From NCBI RefSeq assembly GCF_902499045.1, contig NZ_CABVPL010000015.1, positions 1 to 64,000 of the forward strand: DNA of 64,000 bases. The letters are read 5' to 3'. Positions 1-9,394 of the stretch are shown piece by piece. Source of the DNA: Burkholderia latens (GTDB taxonomy: Bacteria; Pseudomonadota; Gammaproteobacteria; Burkholderiales; Burkholderiaceae). Position numbers and translations under genes: made by a program. Under the pieces are notes generated by a model. It searched no databases and had not been told where the DNA came from. It saw nothing but the letters and a program-made list of their open reading frames with translations. Position 1 is the stretch's first letter; each line of letters opens with the position of its first letter.

Positions 1-221
1 GGGCCACCGGCGCGTGCGGAGCCGCGTCGGCGCCGGGGGGCGGCCCGGTGCGGCGTTGTCCCCTGCGGCGACGTGCGCGGGCCGCGATCCCGGCCGATTC
101 CGCCCGGTTGCGCGAATGGGCCGATCGCGGGGTGAAACGAAAAACGATCGAAAACGAACCGAACGGCGATCCGAACGATTCGGCCCCTCGACGCGTGGAA
201 ACGGCTAACCCGTTGTTCGTG

Positions 222-252
222 TTGTGAAAATTCGCAGCGCTTCGCGTATAAT
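222..252 (+). promoter_or_regulatory. Probable sigma70 promoter of guaB
   Basis: A perfect TATAAT lies at 247-252, about 27 bases before the guaB ATG. A TTGTGA at 222-227 could be the -35 element, but the spacer would be 19 bases, longer than ideal. An AGGA at 268-271 is the likely ribosome-binding site. The sequence before 222 shows no convincing gene; the 64-codon frame at 14-208 has no recognisable features. Confidence 0.55.
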
Positions 253-278
253 TCGCTTTTGCGCCCATAGGATTTGCC

Positions 279-1739
279 ATGCGTCTGATCCAAAAAGCAC
301 TCACTTTCGATGACGTGCTCCTCGTTCCCGCCTTCTCCGACGTTCTCCCGCGCGACACCAGCCTGAAAACCAAGCTGACCCGCAACATCTCCCTGAACAT
401 GCCGCTCGTGTCCGCCGCGATGGACACGGTCACCGAAGGTCGCCTCGCGATCGCGATGGCGCAGCAGGGTGGTGTGGGCATCGTCCACAAGAACCTCACG
501 CCGGCCGAGCAGGCCCGCGAGGTCGCGAAGGTCAAGCGTTTCGAATCGGGTGTCGTTCGCGACCCGATCACCGTCCCGCCGCAGATGAAGGTGCGCGACG
601 TGATCGCGCTGTCGCGTCAGCATGGCATCTCGGGTTTCCCGGTCGTCGAAGGCCCGCAGCTCGTCGGCATCGTCACGAACCGCGACCTGCGCTTCGAAAC
701 GCGCCTCGATGAACCGGTCAAGTCGATCATGACGCCGCGCGAGCGTCTCGTCACGGTCAAGGAAGGCACGCCGCTCGCCGAAGCGAAGGCGCTGATGCAC
801 AGCCACCGCCTCGAGCGCGTGCTGGTCGTCAACGACGCGTTCGAACTGCGCGGGCTGATGACCGTCAAGGACATCACGAAGCAGACCGAACACCCGGATG
901 CGTGCAAGGACGAACACGGCAAGCTGCGCGCAGGCGCGGCGGTCGGCGTCGGTCCGGACAACGAAGAGCGCGTCGAGCTGCTGGTGCAGGCCGGCGTCGA
1001 CGTGATCGTCGTCGATACCGCGCACGGCCACAGCAAGGGCGTGCTCGAGCGCGTGCGCTGGGTCAAGCAGAATTTCCCGCACGTCGAGGTGATCGGCGGC
1101 AACATCGCGACGGCTGCCGCCGCGAAGGCGCTCGTCGAATACGGCGCGGACGCGGTCAAGGTCGGCATCGGCCCGGGCTCGATCTGCACGACGCGAATCG
1201 TCGCGGGCGTCGGCGTGCCGCAGATCAGCGCGATCGCGAACGTCGCGGAAGCGCTGAAGGGCACCGGCGTGCCGTGCATCGCCGACGGCGGCGTGCGCTT
1301 CTCGGGCGACGTGTCGAAGGCCCTCGCGGCCGGCGCGAACGCCGTGATGATGGGCAGCATGTTCGCGGGCACCGAAGAGGCGCCGGGCGACGTGTTCCTG
1401 TACCAGGGCCGCCAGTACAAGTCGTATCGCGGCATGGGCTCGGTCGGCGCGATGAAGGACGGCGCGGCGGACCGCTACTTCCAGGACAACTCGGCGAACA
1501 TCGACAAGCTCGTGCCGGAAGGCATCGAAGGCCGCGTCGCGTACAAGGGCTCGGTCAACGCGATCCTGTTCCAGCTGGTCGGCGGCGTGCGCGCGAGCAT
1601 GGGCTACTGCGGCTGCCGCACGATCGACGAGCTGCACGAGAAGGCCGAATTCGTCCAGATCACCGCAGCGGGCATGCGCGAGTCGCACGTGCACGACGTG
1701 CAGATCACGAAGGAAGCGCCGAACTACCACGTGGACTGA
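279..1739 (+). CDS. guaB: Inosine-5'-monophosphate dehydrogenase
   Basis: Cytosolic enzyme that oxidises IMP to XMP with NAD+, the first committed step of GMP synthesis. The 486 residues match the bacterial family length. The (beta/alpha)8 barrel is interrupted at roughly residues 90-205 by a tandem CBS pair. The catalytic loop GSICTTR is present, placing the nucleophile at Cys303. The flap and C-terminal region are intact. Six bases separate its stop from the next small membrane protein, and guaA follows about 0.7 kb downstream, so the two GMP-pathway enzymes sit together. The start is an ATG preceded by AGGA and a TATAAT box. Confidence 0.98.
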   Translation: MRLIQKALTFDDVLLVPAFSDVLPRDTSLKTKLTRNISLNMPLVSAAMDTVTEGRLAIAMAQQGGVGIVHKNLTPAEQAREVAKVKRFESGVVRDPITVPPQMKVRDVIALSRQHGISGFPVVEGPQLVGIVTNRDLRFETRLDEPVKSIMTPRERLVTVKEGTPLAEAKALMHSHRLERVLVVNDAFELRGLMTVKDITKQTEHPDACKDEHGKLRAGAAVGVGPDNEERVELLVQAGVDVIVVDTAHGHSKGVLERVRWVKQNFPHVEVIGGNIATAAAAKALVEYGADAVKVGIGPGSICTTRIVAGVGVPQISAIANVAEALKGTGVPCIADGGVRFSGDVSKALAAGANAVMMGSMFAGTEEAPGDVFLYQGRQYKSYRGMGSVGAMKDGAADRYFQDNSANIDKLVPEGIEGRVAYKGSVNAILFQLVGGVRASMGYCGCRTIDELHEKAEFVQITAAGMRESHVHDVQITKEAPNYHVD

Positions 1740-1745
1740 TCGCCG

Positions 1746-2351
1746 ATGAAACCGCTGCTGCGCGCCGTGCTGATCGTCGATGCCGTGCTGCTGCTGGCGT
1801 TCGGCGTGCTGTTCGTGCTGACGCCCTGGCAGGCGCTGTTCGACGCGCTGCGGCTCGCGAACGTCCAGCCGGCGATGCTCGGCCAGGCGTTCGGCATCGC
1901 GCTGCTCGGGCTCGCATGGCTCGCGTTCCATGCGGCGGTCAACGGCGACCTCACGGCGCCCGTCGCGCGTGCGGTCGGCCACGTGAACTGGCTGATCGGC
2001 GTGCTGACGGTCGTATGGTCGCTCGGCACCGGCAACGGGCCCGCGCTCGCGGCCGCCGGCCGCGTGCTGTCGGCGATGGCCGGCATCGTGCTGATCGTGC
2101 TCGGTCTCGGCGGCGTGCGGCTCGCATCGGCCGTGCGGCGGCGCGAACGGGCGGAACGCACGCAGGCGCTCGAGGTCCGGGACGCGAAGCGTCCGGCCGA
2201 GCCGGCGCCGGCCGCTGCGCAGCCGCAGCGGGTCGAGCCGGTGGTGAGCCGTCCGGTGCCGGCGGCGCCGGCGGCGGCAGCTCCGTCGGCCGCATCCGAT
2301 CGCGCGTCAGGCAGCGTCGCGTTCGACGCGCGCCCGCCGTCGCAGGATTGA
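1746..2351 (+). CDS. Small inner-membrane protein with Ala/Pro-rich tail, unknown function
   Basis: 201 residues. Four hydrophobic segments at about 5-27, 41-65, 78-98 and 104-127 predict a four-helix membrane protein. A basic stretch near 130-140 is followed by an Ala/Pro/Arg-rich, probably disordered tail. I recognise no catalytic motif. It begins 6 bases after guaB and is followed by a terminator-like hairpin before guaA, so it is probably cotranscribed with guaB. Codon use resembles its neighbours, so it looks like a real, ancestral gene rather than a transferred one. A link to purine metabolism is suggested only by position. Confidence 0.75.
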   Translation: MKPLLRAVLIVDAVLLLAFGVLFVLTPWQALFDALRLANVQPAMLGQAFGIALLGLAWLAFHAAVNGDLTAPVARAVGHVNWLIGVLTVVWSLGTGNGPALAAAGRVLSAMAGIVLIVLGLGGVRLASAVRRRERAERTQALEVRDAKRPAEPAPAAAQPQRVEPVVSRPVPAAPAAAAPSAASDRASGSVAFDARPPSQD

Positions 2352-2407
2352 CCGGCGTGCGTCGCGCGAGCTGCCTGCCGCCCGACGTCGCCGCCCATGC
2401 TTTTGAC

Positions 2408-2432
2408 GCAGCGCCTCGTGCGCTGCTTTTCT
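2408..2432 (+). terminator. Hairpin between the small membrane gene and guaA (terminator or attenuator)
   Basis: A perfect 7-bp stem GCAGCGC / GCGCTGC (2408-2414 with 2420-2426, 5-base loop) is followed by TTTTCTT. The guaA ATG lies only 32 bases after the stem, so the hairpin could end the guaB transcript or attenuate readthrough into guaA. A TTGACG at 2403-2408 has no correctly spaced -10 partner (TATCAT is 24 bases away). Confidence 0.5.
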
Positions 2433-2457
2433 TATCATCTTCATCCCGTCCGCAGCC

Positions 2458-4077
2458 ATGCACGACAAAATCCTGATTCTCGACTTCGGTTCGCAAGTCA
2501 CCCAACTGATCGCGCGCCGCGTGCGCGAAGCGCACGTCTACTGCGAAATCCACCCGAACGACGTGTCCGACGACTTCGTCCGCGAGTTCGCGCCGAAGGC
2601 GGTGATCCTGTCGGGCAGCCACGCGAGCACGTACGAAGACCACCAGCTGCGCGCGCCGCAGGCCGTGTGGGAACTCGGCGTGCCGGTGCTCGGTATCTGC
2701 TACGGCATGCAGACGATGGCCGTGCAACTCGGCGGCAAGGTCGAGTGGAGCGATCATCGCGAATTCGGCTACGCGGAAATGCGTGCGCACGGCCATACGC
2801 GCCTGCTGGACGGCATCGAGGATTTCAAGACCGCCGAAGGCCACGGAATGCTGAAGGTGTGGATGAGCCACGGCGACAAGGTTGCCGAGCTGCCGCCGGG
2901 CTTCGCGCTGATGGCGTCGACGCCGAGCTGCCCGATCGCCGGCATGGCCGACGAAGCGCGCGGCTACTACGCGGTGCAGTTCCACCCGGAAGTCACGCAC
3001 ACGGTGAAGGGCCGTCAGATCATCGAGCGCTTCGTGCTGCAGATCGCCGGCGCGAAGCCCGACTGGATCATGAAGAACCACATCGAGGAAGCCGTCGCGA
3101 AGATCCGCGAGCAGGTCGGTGACGAGGAAGTGATTCTCGGCCTGTCGGGCGGCGTCGATTCGAGCGTCGCGGCCGCGCTGATCCATCGCGCGATCGGCGA
3201 CCAGCTGACCTGCGTGTTCGTCGACCATGGCCTGCTGCGCCTGAACGAAGGCAAGATGGTGCTCGACATGTTCGAGGGCCGTCTGCATGCGAAGGTCGTG
3301 CACGTCGATGCGTCCGACCAGTTCCTCGGCCACCTGGCCGGCGTGACCGATCCGGAGCAGAAGCGCAAGATCATCGGCCGCGAGTTCGTCGAGGTGTTCC
3401 AGGCCGAGGCGAAGAAGCTGTCGAAGGCGAAGTGGCTCGCGCAGGGCACGATCTATCCGGACGTGGTCGAGTCGGGCGGCACGAAGACGAAGAAGGCGAC
3501 GACGATCAAGAGCCATCACAACGTCGGCGGCCTGCCGGAAACGCTCGGCCTGAAGCTGCTCGAGCCGCTGCGCGACCTGTTCAAGGACGAAGTGCGCGAA
3601 CTCGGCGTCGCGCTCGGCCTGCCGCCGGAGATGGTGTACCGCCACCCGTTCCCGGGCCCGGGCCTCGGCGTGCGGATCCTCGGCGAAGTGAAGCGCGAAT
3701 ACGCGGACCTGCTGCGTCGCGCGGACGCGATCTTCATCGAGGAACTGCGCGGTACGGTCGCGACCGCGCAGGATGCGGCTGCGGGCCTGTGCGGCGAGGC
3801 CGACGTCGGCAAGACGTGGTACGACCTGACGAGCCAGGCGTTCGCGGTGTTCCTGCCGGTGAAGTCGGTCGGCGTGATGGGCGATGGCCGTACGTACGAC
3901 TACGTGACGTCGCTGCGCGCGGTGCAGACGACCGACTTCATGACCGCGCACTGGGCGCACCTGCCGTACGCGCTGCTCGGCCGCGCGTCGAACCGGATCA
4001 TCAACGAAGTGCGCGGGATCAACCGGGTCGTGTACGACATCTCGGGCAAGCCGCCGGCGACGATCGAGTGGGAGTGA
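2458..4077 (+). CDS. guaA: GMP synthase (glutamine-hydrolysing)
   Basis: Converts XMP, ATP and glutamine to GMP. The 539-residue protein starts with a class I glutamine amidotransferase domain (residues ~3-200) carrying the nucleophile elbow GICYGMQ with Cys81 and a downstream His-x-Glu in FHPEVTH. An ATP pyrophosphatase domain with the PP-loop SGGVDSS at about residue 229 follows, then the C-terminal dimerisation/XMP domain ending in PATIEWE. Full length and intact. It follows guaB closely and ends at a very strong terminator, so the guanine branch forms a compact unit here. Confidence 0.98.
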   Translation: MHDKILILDFGSQVTQLIARRVREAHVYCEIHPNDVSDDFVREFAPKAVILSGSHASTYEDHQLRAPQAVWELGVPVLGICYGMQTMAVQLGGKVEWSDHREFGYAEMRAHGHTRLLDGIEDFKTAEGHGMLKVWMSHGDKVAELPPGFALMASTPSCPIAGMADEARGYYAVQFHPEVTHTVKGRQIIERFVLQIAGAKPDWIMKNHIEEAVAKIREQVGDEEVILGLSGGVDSSVAAALIHRAIGDQLTCVFVDHGLLRLNEGKMVLDMFEGRLHAKVVHVDASDQFLGHLAGVTDPEQKRKIIGREFVEVFQAEAKKLSKAKWLAQGTIYPDVVESGGTKTKKATTIKSHHNVGGLPETLGLKLLEPLRDLFKDEVRELGVALGLPPEMVYRHPFPGPGLGVRILGEVKREYADLLRRADAIFIEELRGTVATAQDAAAGLCGEADVGKTWYDLTSQAFAVFLPVKSVGVMGDGRTYDYVTSLRAVQTTDFMTAHWAHLPYALLGRASNRIINEVRGINRVVYDISGKPPATIEWE

Positions 4078-4126
4078 TCCGTCACCGAGCCGCGGGCCGG
4101 TAGCCGGCCTCGGCATCGAACGATGA

Positions 4127-4161
4127 AACGCCCGGCAGGGAAACCTGCCGGGCGTTTTTTT
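4127..4161 (+). terminator. Strong intrinsic terminator after guaA
   Basis: A perfect 12-13 bp GC-rich stem (ACGCCCGGCAGG paired with CCTGCCGGGCGT) closes on a GAAA tetraloop and runs into seven consecutive T residues. Confidence 0.93.
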
Positions 4162-4230
4162 GCGCCGTGCGCGGATTCGTCGGATTAATCATAATGGACG
4201 CTCGTTCATCGGCGTATCGACCATGCTGCC

Positions 4231-4839
4231 GTGATCCAGCTGACTCTTCCCGGATTCGATGTGCGTCCCCCGGTGGCCGAGCATCGCTTTTTCTTCGCGG
4301 TGATGCCGGACGCGGACACGGCCGCGCACCTTGCCGGCATCGCGCGGCGGCTGCACGGCGGGAATCCGTGTATGAGCAGGCCGCTGCACGCCGATCGGCT
4401 GCACGTGACGCTGTATCCGCTCGGCGATTTTGCTTGCGTGCCGGGCGCCACGCTCGCTCGCGCGTGCGCCGCGGCGCGCCGCATCGACGTGCGATCGTTT
4501 CGCGTCACCTTCGACCAGATCGTCAGTTTCAACGGACGGCCCGGCCATTGCCCGCTGGTGCTGACGGGCGGCGCGGGGCTCGAAGCGTTGATGGCGTTTC
4601 GGCAACGGCTTCGCGGTGCGCTCGGCGAAGCGGGGCTGCGCGTGTCGGCCGCGCGTTTCACGCCCCATGTGACGTTGCTGTACGGCGAACGACGGCTCGG
4701 TCAGTACCGGATCGAGCCGATTTCCTGGACCGTGTCCGAATTCCGGCTGATCCACAGCTGGCTCGGCAGGACACACTACGACATCATCGGACGCTGGCCG
4801 CTGCCGATTGCGGATTTCTCGCGCCGATCCTCGGGCTGA
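4231..4839 (+). CDS. thpR: 2'-5' RNA ligase family protein (RNA 2',3'-cyclic phosphodiesterase)
   Basis: 202-residue member of the LigT/2H phosphoesterase superfamily. The two diagnostic HxT motifs are visible: His58 in LHVTLYP and His146 in PHVTLLYG. Family members hydrolyse 2',3'-cyclic phosphate RNA ends and can ligate 2'-5' in vitro; the cellular role is poorly known. Translation appears to start at GTG 4231. No strong Shine-Dalgarno is seen, and an ATG at 4223 is out of frame. The gene stands alone after the guaA terminator and points toward the minus-strand DUF971 gene. Confidence 0.85.
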   Translation: MIQLTLPGFDVRPPVAEHRFFFAVMPDADTAAHLAGIARRLHGGNPCMSRPLHADRLHVTLYPLGDFACVPGATLARACAAARRIDVRSFRVTFDQIVSFNGRPGHCPLVLTGGAGLEALMAFRQRLRGALGEAGLRVSAARFTPHVTLLYGERRLGQYRIEPISWTVSEFRLIHSWLGRTHYDIIGRWPLPIADFSRRSSG

Positions 4840-4959
4840 TATCTCGCTTCCGTCCCCGTTGCGGAGATCGCTGCGACGCGGGCGGTGTGGTGCGCGTCGC
4901 TGCTCGGCGCCACGCCGAAAGGGGGCGCGCCATCTGGATCGAATTGCCGGCGGTCAGCT

Positions 4960-5301
4960 TCAGCTCGCGCAATGGAACGAGGCAAGCGGATCGCGCTGGC
5001 TGACGCCCGCATGCGTGTCGCGCTCGCCGAGTCTCGCCAGATACGCCCACGGATAAATCCCGCGCGCATGCCCATCGCCGAACAGCAAACGGATGCCGTA
5101 CCCGGCGGCTTCGACGCCGTCCAGCATCAAGTCCGCCTGCGCATCGACCCGCCCGCCGTCGAGCCGGATTTTCCGGCACGCCGCGCACGGGCAATCGCTG
5201 CGCAATCGCGCATAGCCGATGCGTTGCATGCCGCCGTCCGGCCAGCGCAGCGTCAACGCACGCGCCGCATGATCGAGCAGGATCTCGGTCGGCGCGATCA
5301 T
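4960..5301 (-). CDS. DUF971 domain protein with CxCxxC motif
   Basis: 113 residues forming one DUF971 (GBBH-like N-terminal) domain. The Cys cluster CPCAACR near residue 37 is the likely metal or Fe-S contact. DUF971 is also the C-terminal domain of the plant Fe-S carrier HCF101 and the N-terminal domain of gamma-butyrobetaine hydroxylase. Its ATG overlaps the HEAT-gene stop by four bases (ATGA), so it is translationally coupled as the last gene of the operon. I infer a role in maturing or docking the Fe-S partner two genes upstream; no direct evidence is present. Confidence 0.8.
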   Translation of the reverse strand: MIAPTEILLDHAARALTLRWPDGGMQRIGYARLRSDCPCAACRKIRLDGGRVDAQADLMLDGVEAAGYGIRLLFGDGHARGIYPWAYLARLGERDTHAGVSQRDPLASFHCAS

Positions 5302-6293
5302 CGCGCGTCGCCCTCGATCTGCGCGATCGCGATCCGCACGGCCTTGCGCACCTCGGGATCGCGATCGTCCAGCGCGTCATGCAGCGCGGCGAGCGTCGCA
5401 GGATCGCGCAGTTCGCCGAGCGAAAGCGCGGCCTCCTTGCGCAGATTGCTGATCGTATGCGCGAGCAGCGGGACGATCACCGGTGCCGCTGCGGCATCGC
5501 GCAGCTGGCCGAGTGCGCGCACCGCGCGCAAGCGCACCTGCCAGTAGTCGTCGCCGAGCGCGGCGACGAGCGGCTCGCGCGCGATCGCGACGCGCAGCTT
5601 GCCGAGCGTCGCGGCCGCTTCTTCGCGGACTTGCCATTCGGTGTCGCGCAGCGCCGCAAGCAAAGCGGTCACGACGGCCGGCTCGCTCGGTGTTGCAAAC
5701 CCGACTGCACCGACCGCGATGCGCCGCACGTCCGCATGCGCATCGGCCGTGGCGGCGCGAGCGAGCGGCGCCAGCGCGCGATCGTCCTTGAGCCAGCCGA
5801 GGACGGCGACGGCCTCGGCGCGCACGGCGGGCGACGGCGCATCGAGCGCGCGCAGCGCCGGTTCGAACGCGTTCGGGTCGCGCAGTTCGCGCAAGCCGCG
5901 CAGCACGGCGCCGAGCACGAACGGCTCGGCGCGCTCGGCCCAGCGGCACAGCACCTCGCCGGACGCGACATCCTTCAGTTCGGACAGGCTTTGCGCGGCG
6001 GCCGCGCGCACGTCATCGTCGGAATCGAGCAGTGCGCAGCACAGCGCGTCGACGACGTCGGGCTGTTCCCACGCAGCCAGCACACGCGCGGCTTCGCCGC
6101 GCACGTCGGCGCACGCATCGTCGCGCAGTGCGGCTACGAAAATCGGCACGAGGTCGGGATCCTCGAGATCGGCGAGTTCCAGCAGCGCGATACGCCGCAC
6201 GGACGCGTCGGGCGCGGCAACGCGCGCGACGAGCGCGGCGAGGCCGGGATCGTGCGCGCCGGGCAGCGGAAAGACGGGGGAAGAGGTGGTCAT
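5298..6293 (-). CDS. HEAT-repeat protein
   Basis: 331 residues using the ATG at 6293; the open frame extends 11 codons further but lacks a better start. Almost the whole protein is tandem ~30-residue helical repeats with the spacing DxDxxVRxxAAxALG / DPxxxPAL, typical of PBS-lyase/HEAT repeats. There is no catalytic motif, signal peptide or membrane segment, so it should be a cytosolic scaffold or chaperone. It lies 37 bases after the ferredoxin gene and overlaps the DUF971 gene. Repeats of this class can assist cofactor attachment, which would suit an operon encoding a flavin/Fe-S enzyme. That is inference. Confidence 0.85.
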   Translation of the reverse strand: MTTSSPVFPLPGAHDPGLAALVARVAAPDASVRRIALLELADLEDPDLVPIFVAALRDDACADVRGEAARVLAAWEQPDVVDALCCALLDSDDDVRAAAAQSLSELKDVASGEVLCRWAERAEPFVLGAVLRGLRELRDPNAFEPALRALDAPSPAVRAEAVAVLGWLKDDRALAPLARAATADAHADVRRIAVGAVGFATPSEPAVVTALLAALRDTEWQVREEAAATLGKLRVAIAREPLVAALGDDYWQVRLRAVRALGQLRDAAAAPVIVPLLAHTISNLRKEAALSLGELRDPATLAALHDALDDRDPEVRKAVRIAIAQIEGDAR

Positions 6294-6330
6294 GGGCGAA
6301 AAGTCGGGGCAGTAAAGGGGGCTCACCCGG

Positions 6331-6576
6331 TCAGCGCAGCAGGTACGGGATGTCGACCTTGACCGCGCCGGTCGGGCAATCGCGTTCGCACGGCATGCAG
6401 TACCAGCATTCGTCGAACTGCATGTACGCCTTGCCCTTGGTCACGTCGATCGCGAGCAGATCGAGCGGGCACACGTCGACACAGACGGTGCAGCCCTTGT
6501 CGGCGATGCACAGCGATTCGTCGATCGTCACGGGCGCGCTGCTGCGCAGGAAGATGTCGTGCGGGGTATGGGGCAC
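6331..6576 (-). CDS. Small 2x[4Fe-4S] ferredoxin, AprB-like
   Basis: 81 residues with two cluster motifs: CIADKGCTVCVDVCP and CWYCMPCERDCP. The pattern resembles the N-terminal ferredoxin part of adenylylsulfate reductase beta subunit (AprB), including the CWxCxxC second cluster and the short insert before the first CxxC. It lacks the C-terminal tail that AprB wraps around AprA. It begins 17 bases downstream of the flavoprotein gene and is therefore the likely electron-transfer subunit of that enzyme. It is a soluble protein without a signal peptide. Confidence 0.88.
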   Translation of the reverse strand: MPHTPHDIFLRSSAPVTIDESLCIADKGCTVCVDVCPLDLLAIDVTKGKAYMQFDECWYCMPCERDCPTGAVKVDIPYLLR

Positions 6577-6593
6577 GGTAGGGCTCCTTGAAG

Positions 6594-8333
6594 TCAGAGT
6601 GCAGCCGCGAGTGCGGCCGGTTCGCGGATACGCAAATGCGCGTACGCGCTGCGTTCATCGTCGGCGAGCGGCACGACGTACGGTTCGACCGGCCGCTTCT
6701 CGCTGCGCATCGCGCCGTCGGCGCCCTTGCGCAGCCAGGTGTGGCAGAACCAGTCGGCGTCGTTGCGCTGCGGATAGTCGACGCGGTGGTGATACAACCC
6801 CCAGCGGCTCTCGGTGCGGAACAGCGACGCGCGCGCGGCCATTTCGGCGCAGTCCCGGATCGCACGCACCTCGGCCGCACGCATCAGCTCATGTGGGTGG
6901 CTGGCCTTGATCTCTTCGATATCCTCATTGATGGCGTCAAAGCGTTGCAGACCGATTTCCATCTTGCGCGTCACCTTCGGCGGTTGCAGATAGTCGTTCA
7001 CCATGCGCCGCAGCTTGTATTCGACCTGCGCAGGCGCGAGGCCGTGCTCGCGCGCGAGCGGCGCGAGCACGCGCGCGCGTTCGGCCGCGACCTGCTCGTC
7101 GTCCACCGGCGCGTGCTCGCGGCCGGCCACGTAGTCGGCCGCGTTCTGCCCGGCGAACCAGCCGTACGTGAACGCGCCGAGCATGTAGTTGTGCGGGACG
7201 GCCGCCATGTCGCCGGCCGCATAGAGTCCGGGCACGGTCGTCTCCGCACGCGCGTTCACGTACACGCCCGACGCACTGTGGCCGCTGCACAAGCCGATCT
7301 CGGAGATGTGCATCTCGACCATCTGGCGCCGGTAGTCGGTGCCGCGGCCTGCGTGGAAGCGGCCGCGGCTCGGCCGCTCGTTCGTGTGCAGGATCTGCTC
7401 GATGGTCTGGATCGTTTCTTCCGCGAGATGATCGAGCTTCAGGAACACCGGGCCGTTGCCGCTTTGCAGTTCCTGGTAGAACTCCCACATCATCTGGCCG
7501 CTCCAGTAATCGCACTCGATGAAGCGCTCGCCCTTGCCGTTCGCGGTGAAACCGCCGAGCGGCCCGGTCACGTACGCGCACGCCGGACCGTTGTAGTCCT
7601 TGATCAGCGGATTGATCTGGAAGCACTCGAGGTTCGCGAGCGCGGCGCCCGCGTGATACGCCATCGCGTAGCCGTCGCCGGCATTCGTCGGGTTTTCGTA
7701 CGTGCCCATCAGGTAGCCGGACGCCGGCAGCCCGAGGCGGCCGGCCGCGCCGCAGCACAGGATCACGGCCTTCGCGCGGATCACGTGAAAGTCGGCCGTG
7801 CGGCAGTCGAAACCGAGCACGCCGCTCGCGCGGCCGTGCGTATCGGTCAGCACGCGCGTCGCGACGATCCGGTTCGTGATCGCGATGCGCGCGCGCTTCA
7901 GCTGGCGGTACAGCACCTTCTTGATGTCGTGGCCTTCCGGCATCGGCAGCACGTACGAGCCCATGTGGTGGACCTTCTTCACCGCGTAGTCGCCAGTGCC
8001 GTCCTTCTCGAACTTCACGCCCCAGCGGTCGAGCTGCTCGATCGTCGCGAAGCTGTGCGTCGCGTACGCGTACACGGCTTCCTGATCGACGATCCCGTCG
8101 TTCGCGATCGTGATCTCGCGCGTGTACTGCTCGGGCGTCGCATGGCCGGGGATCACCGCGTTGTTCAGGCCGTCCATCCCCATCGAGATCGCGCCGCTGC
8201 GCTTCACGTGCGCCTTCTCGAGCAGCAGCACGCGCAGCGACGGGTCGCGCTCCTTTGCCTTGATCGCCGCCATCGGGCCGGCCGTGCCGCCGCCGACCAC
8301 GACGATGTCGTATTCGAGTACGTGGGTATTCAT
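6594..8333 (-). CDS. AprA-like flavoprotein (fumarate reductase / adenylylsulfate reductase family)
   Basis: 579-residue FAD enzyme. The N-terminal dinucleotide fold VVVGGGTAGPMAA begins at residue ~10. A second FAD contact, GLYAAGD, lies in the C-terminal half. The helical C-terminus carries SRWGLYHHRVDYP, a signature shared with the AprA branch more than with succinate dehydrogenase. No Tat signal or membrane anchor is present, so it is cytosolic. Its ATG overlaps the regulator's stop (ATGA) and the ferredoxin follows. After GLYAAGD the sequence is not the Gly-Ser-His-rich segment I recall from true APS reductases (LGAFTYG instead), and no sat gene is nearby, so the substrate may differ. 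The reaction is unknown. Confidence 0.82.
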   Translation of the reverse strand: MNTHVLEYDIVVVGGGTAGPMAAIKAKERDPSLRVLLLEKAHVKRSGAISMGMDGLNNAVIPGHATPEQYTREITIANDGIVDQEAVYAYATHSFATIEQLDRWGVKFEKDGTGDYAVKKVHHMGSYVLPMPEGHDIKKVLYRQLKRARIAITNRIVATRVLTDTHGRASGVLGFDCRTADFHVIRAKAVILCCGAAGRLGLPASGYLMGTYENPTNAGDGYAMAYHAGAALANLECFQINPLIKDYNGPACAYVTGPLGGFTANGKGERFIECDYWSGQMMWEFYQELQSGNGPVFLKLDHLAEETIQTIEQILHTNERPSRGRFHAGRGTDYRRQMVEMHISEIGLCSGHSASGVYVNARAETTVPGLYAAGDMAAVPHNYMLGAFTYGWFAGQNAADYVAGREHAPVDDEQVAAERARVLAPLAREHGLAPAQVEYKLRRMVNDYLQPPKVTRKMEIGLQRFDAINEDIEEIKASHPHELMRAAEVRAIRDCAEMAARASLFRTESRWGLYHHRVDYPQRNDADWFCHTWLRKGADGAMRSEKRPVEPYVVPLADDERSAYAHLRIREPAALAAAL

Positions 8334-9100
8334 TGCGGGTTCCTTGCAGGTTGGGGCGCCTTCTGCCGATCGATGCGCAGCCGGTACTGGAAGGCGTCGC
8401 CGCGAAAGTACAGGTGTTCGTAGTCGATCGGCGCACCCGATGCGTCGTGGGTGAGCCGCTCGATCCGCAGCACGGGGCTGCTTTCCTCGACACGCAGCGC
8501 ATCGACGATTTCATCGTCGGCGAGGATCGCGTCGATCGACACGTCGGCGTGGCCGAGCGGCACGCCGCAGTCGTTCTCGAGGATCAGGAAGATGTCGCGG
8601 GTCGCGAGGTCGGCGCCCGCGAGCCGCTTGCCGAGCGCTTCGGGCACCCACGTCTGTTCGAGCGACACGGGCTCGCGGTTCAGCAGCCGCACGCGATGGA
8701 TCTCGACGAGCGGCGCGCCTTCCGGCACGTGCAGCTTCGTCGCGAGATGGCGGTCGGCCTTCACGGTCCGGAACGTGCGCAGCTGGTTCACGATTTCGTA
8801 ACCCATCGACGACATCGCCTCGGCGAAGCCTTGCAGCGACGTCACGTTCTGGAACGCCTTCGGCTTCGATACGAACGTGCCCTTGCCGTGCAGCTTGAAC
8901 AGCAGGCCTTCCTTCTGCAGGTCGCCGAGCGCCTGGCGCACCGTGATGCGGCTCACGTCGAACATTGCGCAGAGCGCGTGCTCGGACGGCATTCGGCTGT
9001 GCGGCGCATAGGTGCCGTCGAGAATGCGCGCGCGCAGCGTGTCCTTGATCTGCACGTAGAGCGGTGCCGCCGACAGCGGCACGACGTTGGATGGGGTCAT
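8330..9100 (-). CDS. GntR-family transcriptional regulator with UTRA domain (HutC subfamily)
   Basis: 256 residues. A winged helix at the N-terminus (LYVQIKDTLRARI, then SRITVRQALGDLQKEGLL) is followed by a UTRA ligand-binding domain containing the SLEQTW element. The ATG at 9100 fits the usual HutC-type N-terminus; the open frame runs on upstream but has no GntR-like sequence there. It is the first gene of the flavoprotein operon and overlaps the next gene by four bases. A GT-N4-AC type palindrome lies 8-21 bases before its start, implying autoregulation. It sits back to back with an MFS transporter it may also control. Confidence 0.9.
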   Translation of the reverse strand: MTPSNVVPLSAAPLYVQIKDTLRARILDGTYAPHSRMPSEHALCAMFDVSRITVRQALGDLQKEGLLFKLHGKGTFVSKPKAFQNVTSLQGFAEAMSSMGYEIVNQLRTFRTVKADRHLATKLHVPEGAPLVEIHRVRLLNREPVSLEQTWVPEALGKRLAGADLATRDIFLILENDCGVPLGHADVSIDAILADDEIVDALRVEESSPVLRIERLTHDASGAPIDYEHLYFRGDAFQYRLRIDRQKAPQPARNPQ

Positions 9101-9128
9101 CGGTCGACTTGTTATGACAAGATGACCC
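9094..9128. promoter_or_regulatory. Nested inverted repeats: probable operator of the GntR/UTRA regulator
   Basis: CTTGTTATGACAAG (9108-9121) is a near-perfect 14-bp palindrome with the GT-N4-AC core expected for HutC-type GntR regulators. It is flanked by a second inverted repeat, GGGTCAT at 9094-9100 and ATGACCC at 9122-9128. The element sits just upstream of, and touching, the regulator start codon in the divergent gap with the MFS gene. Confidence 0.6.
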
Positions 9129-9394
9129 GAGTGTAGTGAGCCTGTTCGTGCACCCGAACCAACTATTTCTGCTTTCGACTTTCCGATTCCGGGAAAGGCG
9201 GGGCGGGCGCCGATTGGCCGGTCGTCCGCCGCCCGGATTGGCGCACACGCGGATTTTTTTGCGCTGGTGCACGCGAGCGTGTCGATTTTCCGGCGTGTCG
9301 GGCGTCGTATCGGTATCGATGGCGGTGTGCGAACGTAGCGCTGTTCGTTATTGCGTGATCGATCCGTGTCCGACCAACAGAAAGGAGATGCCAG

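Noticed and set aside
14-208. Small plus-strand frame at the left edge
   Set aside because: Arg/Gly-rich, no ribosome-binding site and no recognisable fold; it lies in guaB upstream DNA.
1951-4116. 721-codon minus-strand frame opposite guaA
   Set aside because: Antisense shadow of guaA. No motif, and its composition mirrors codon bias.
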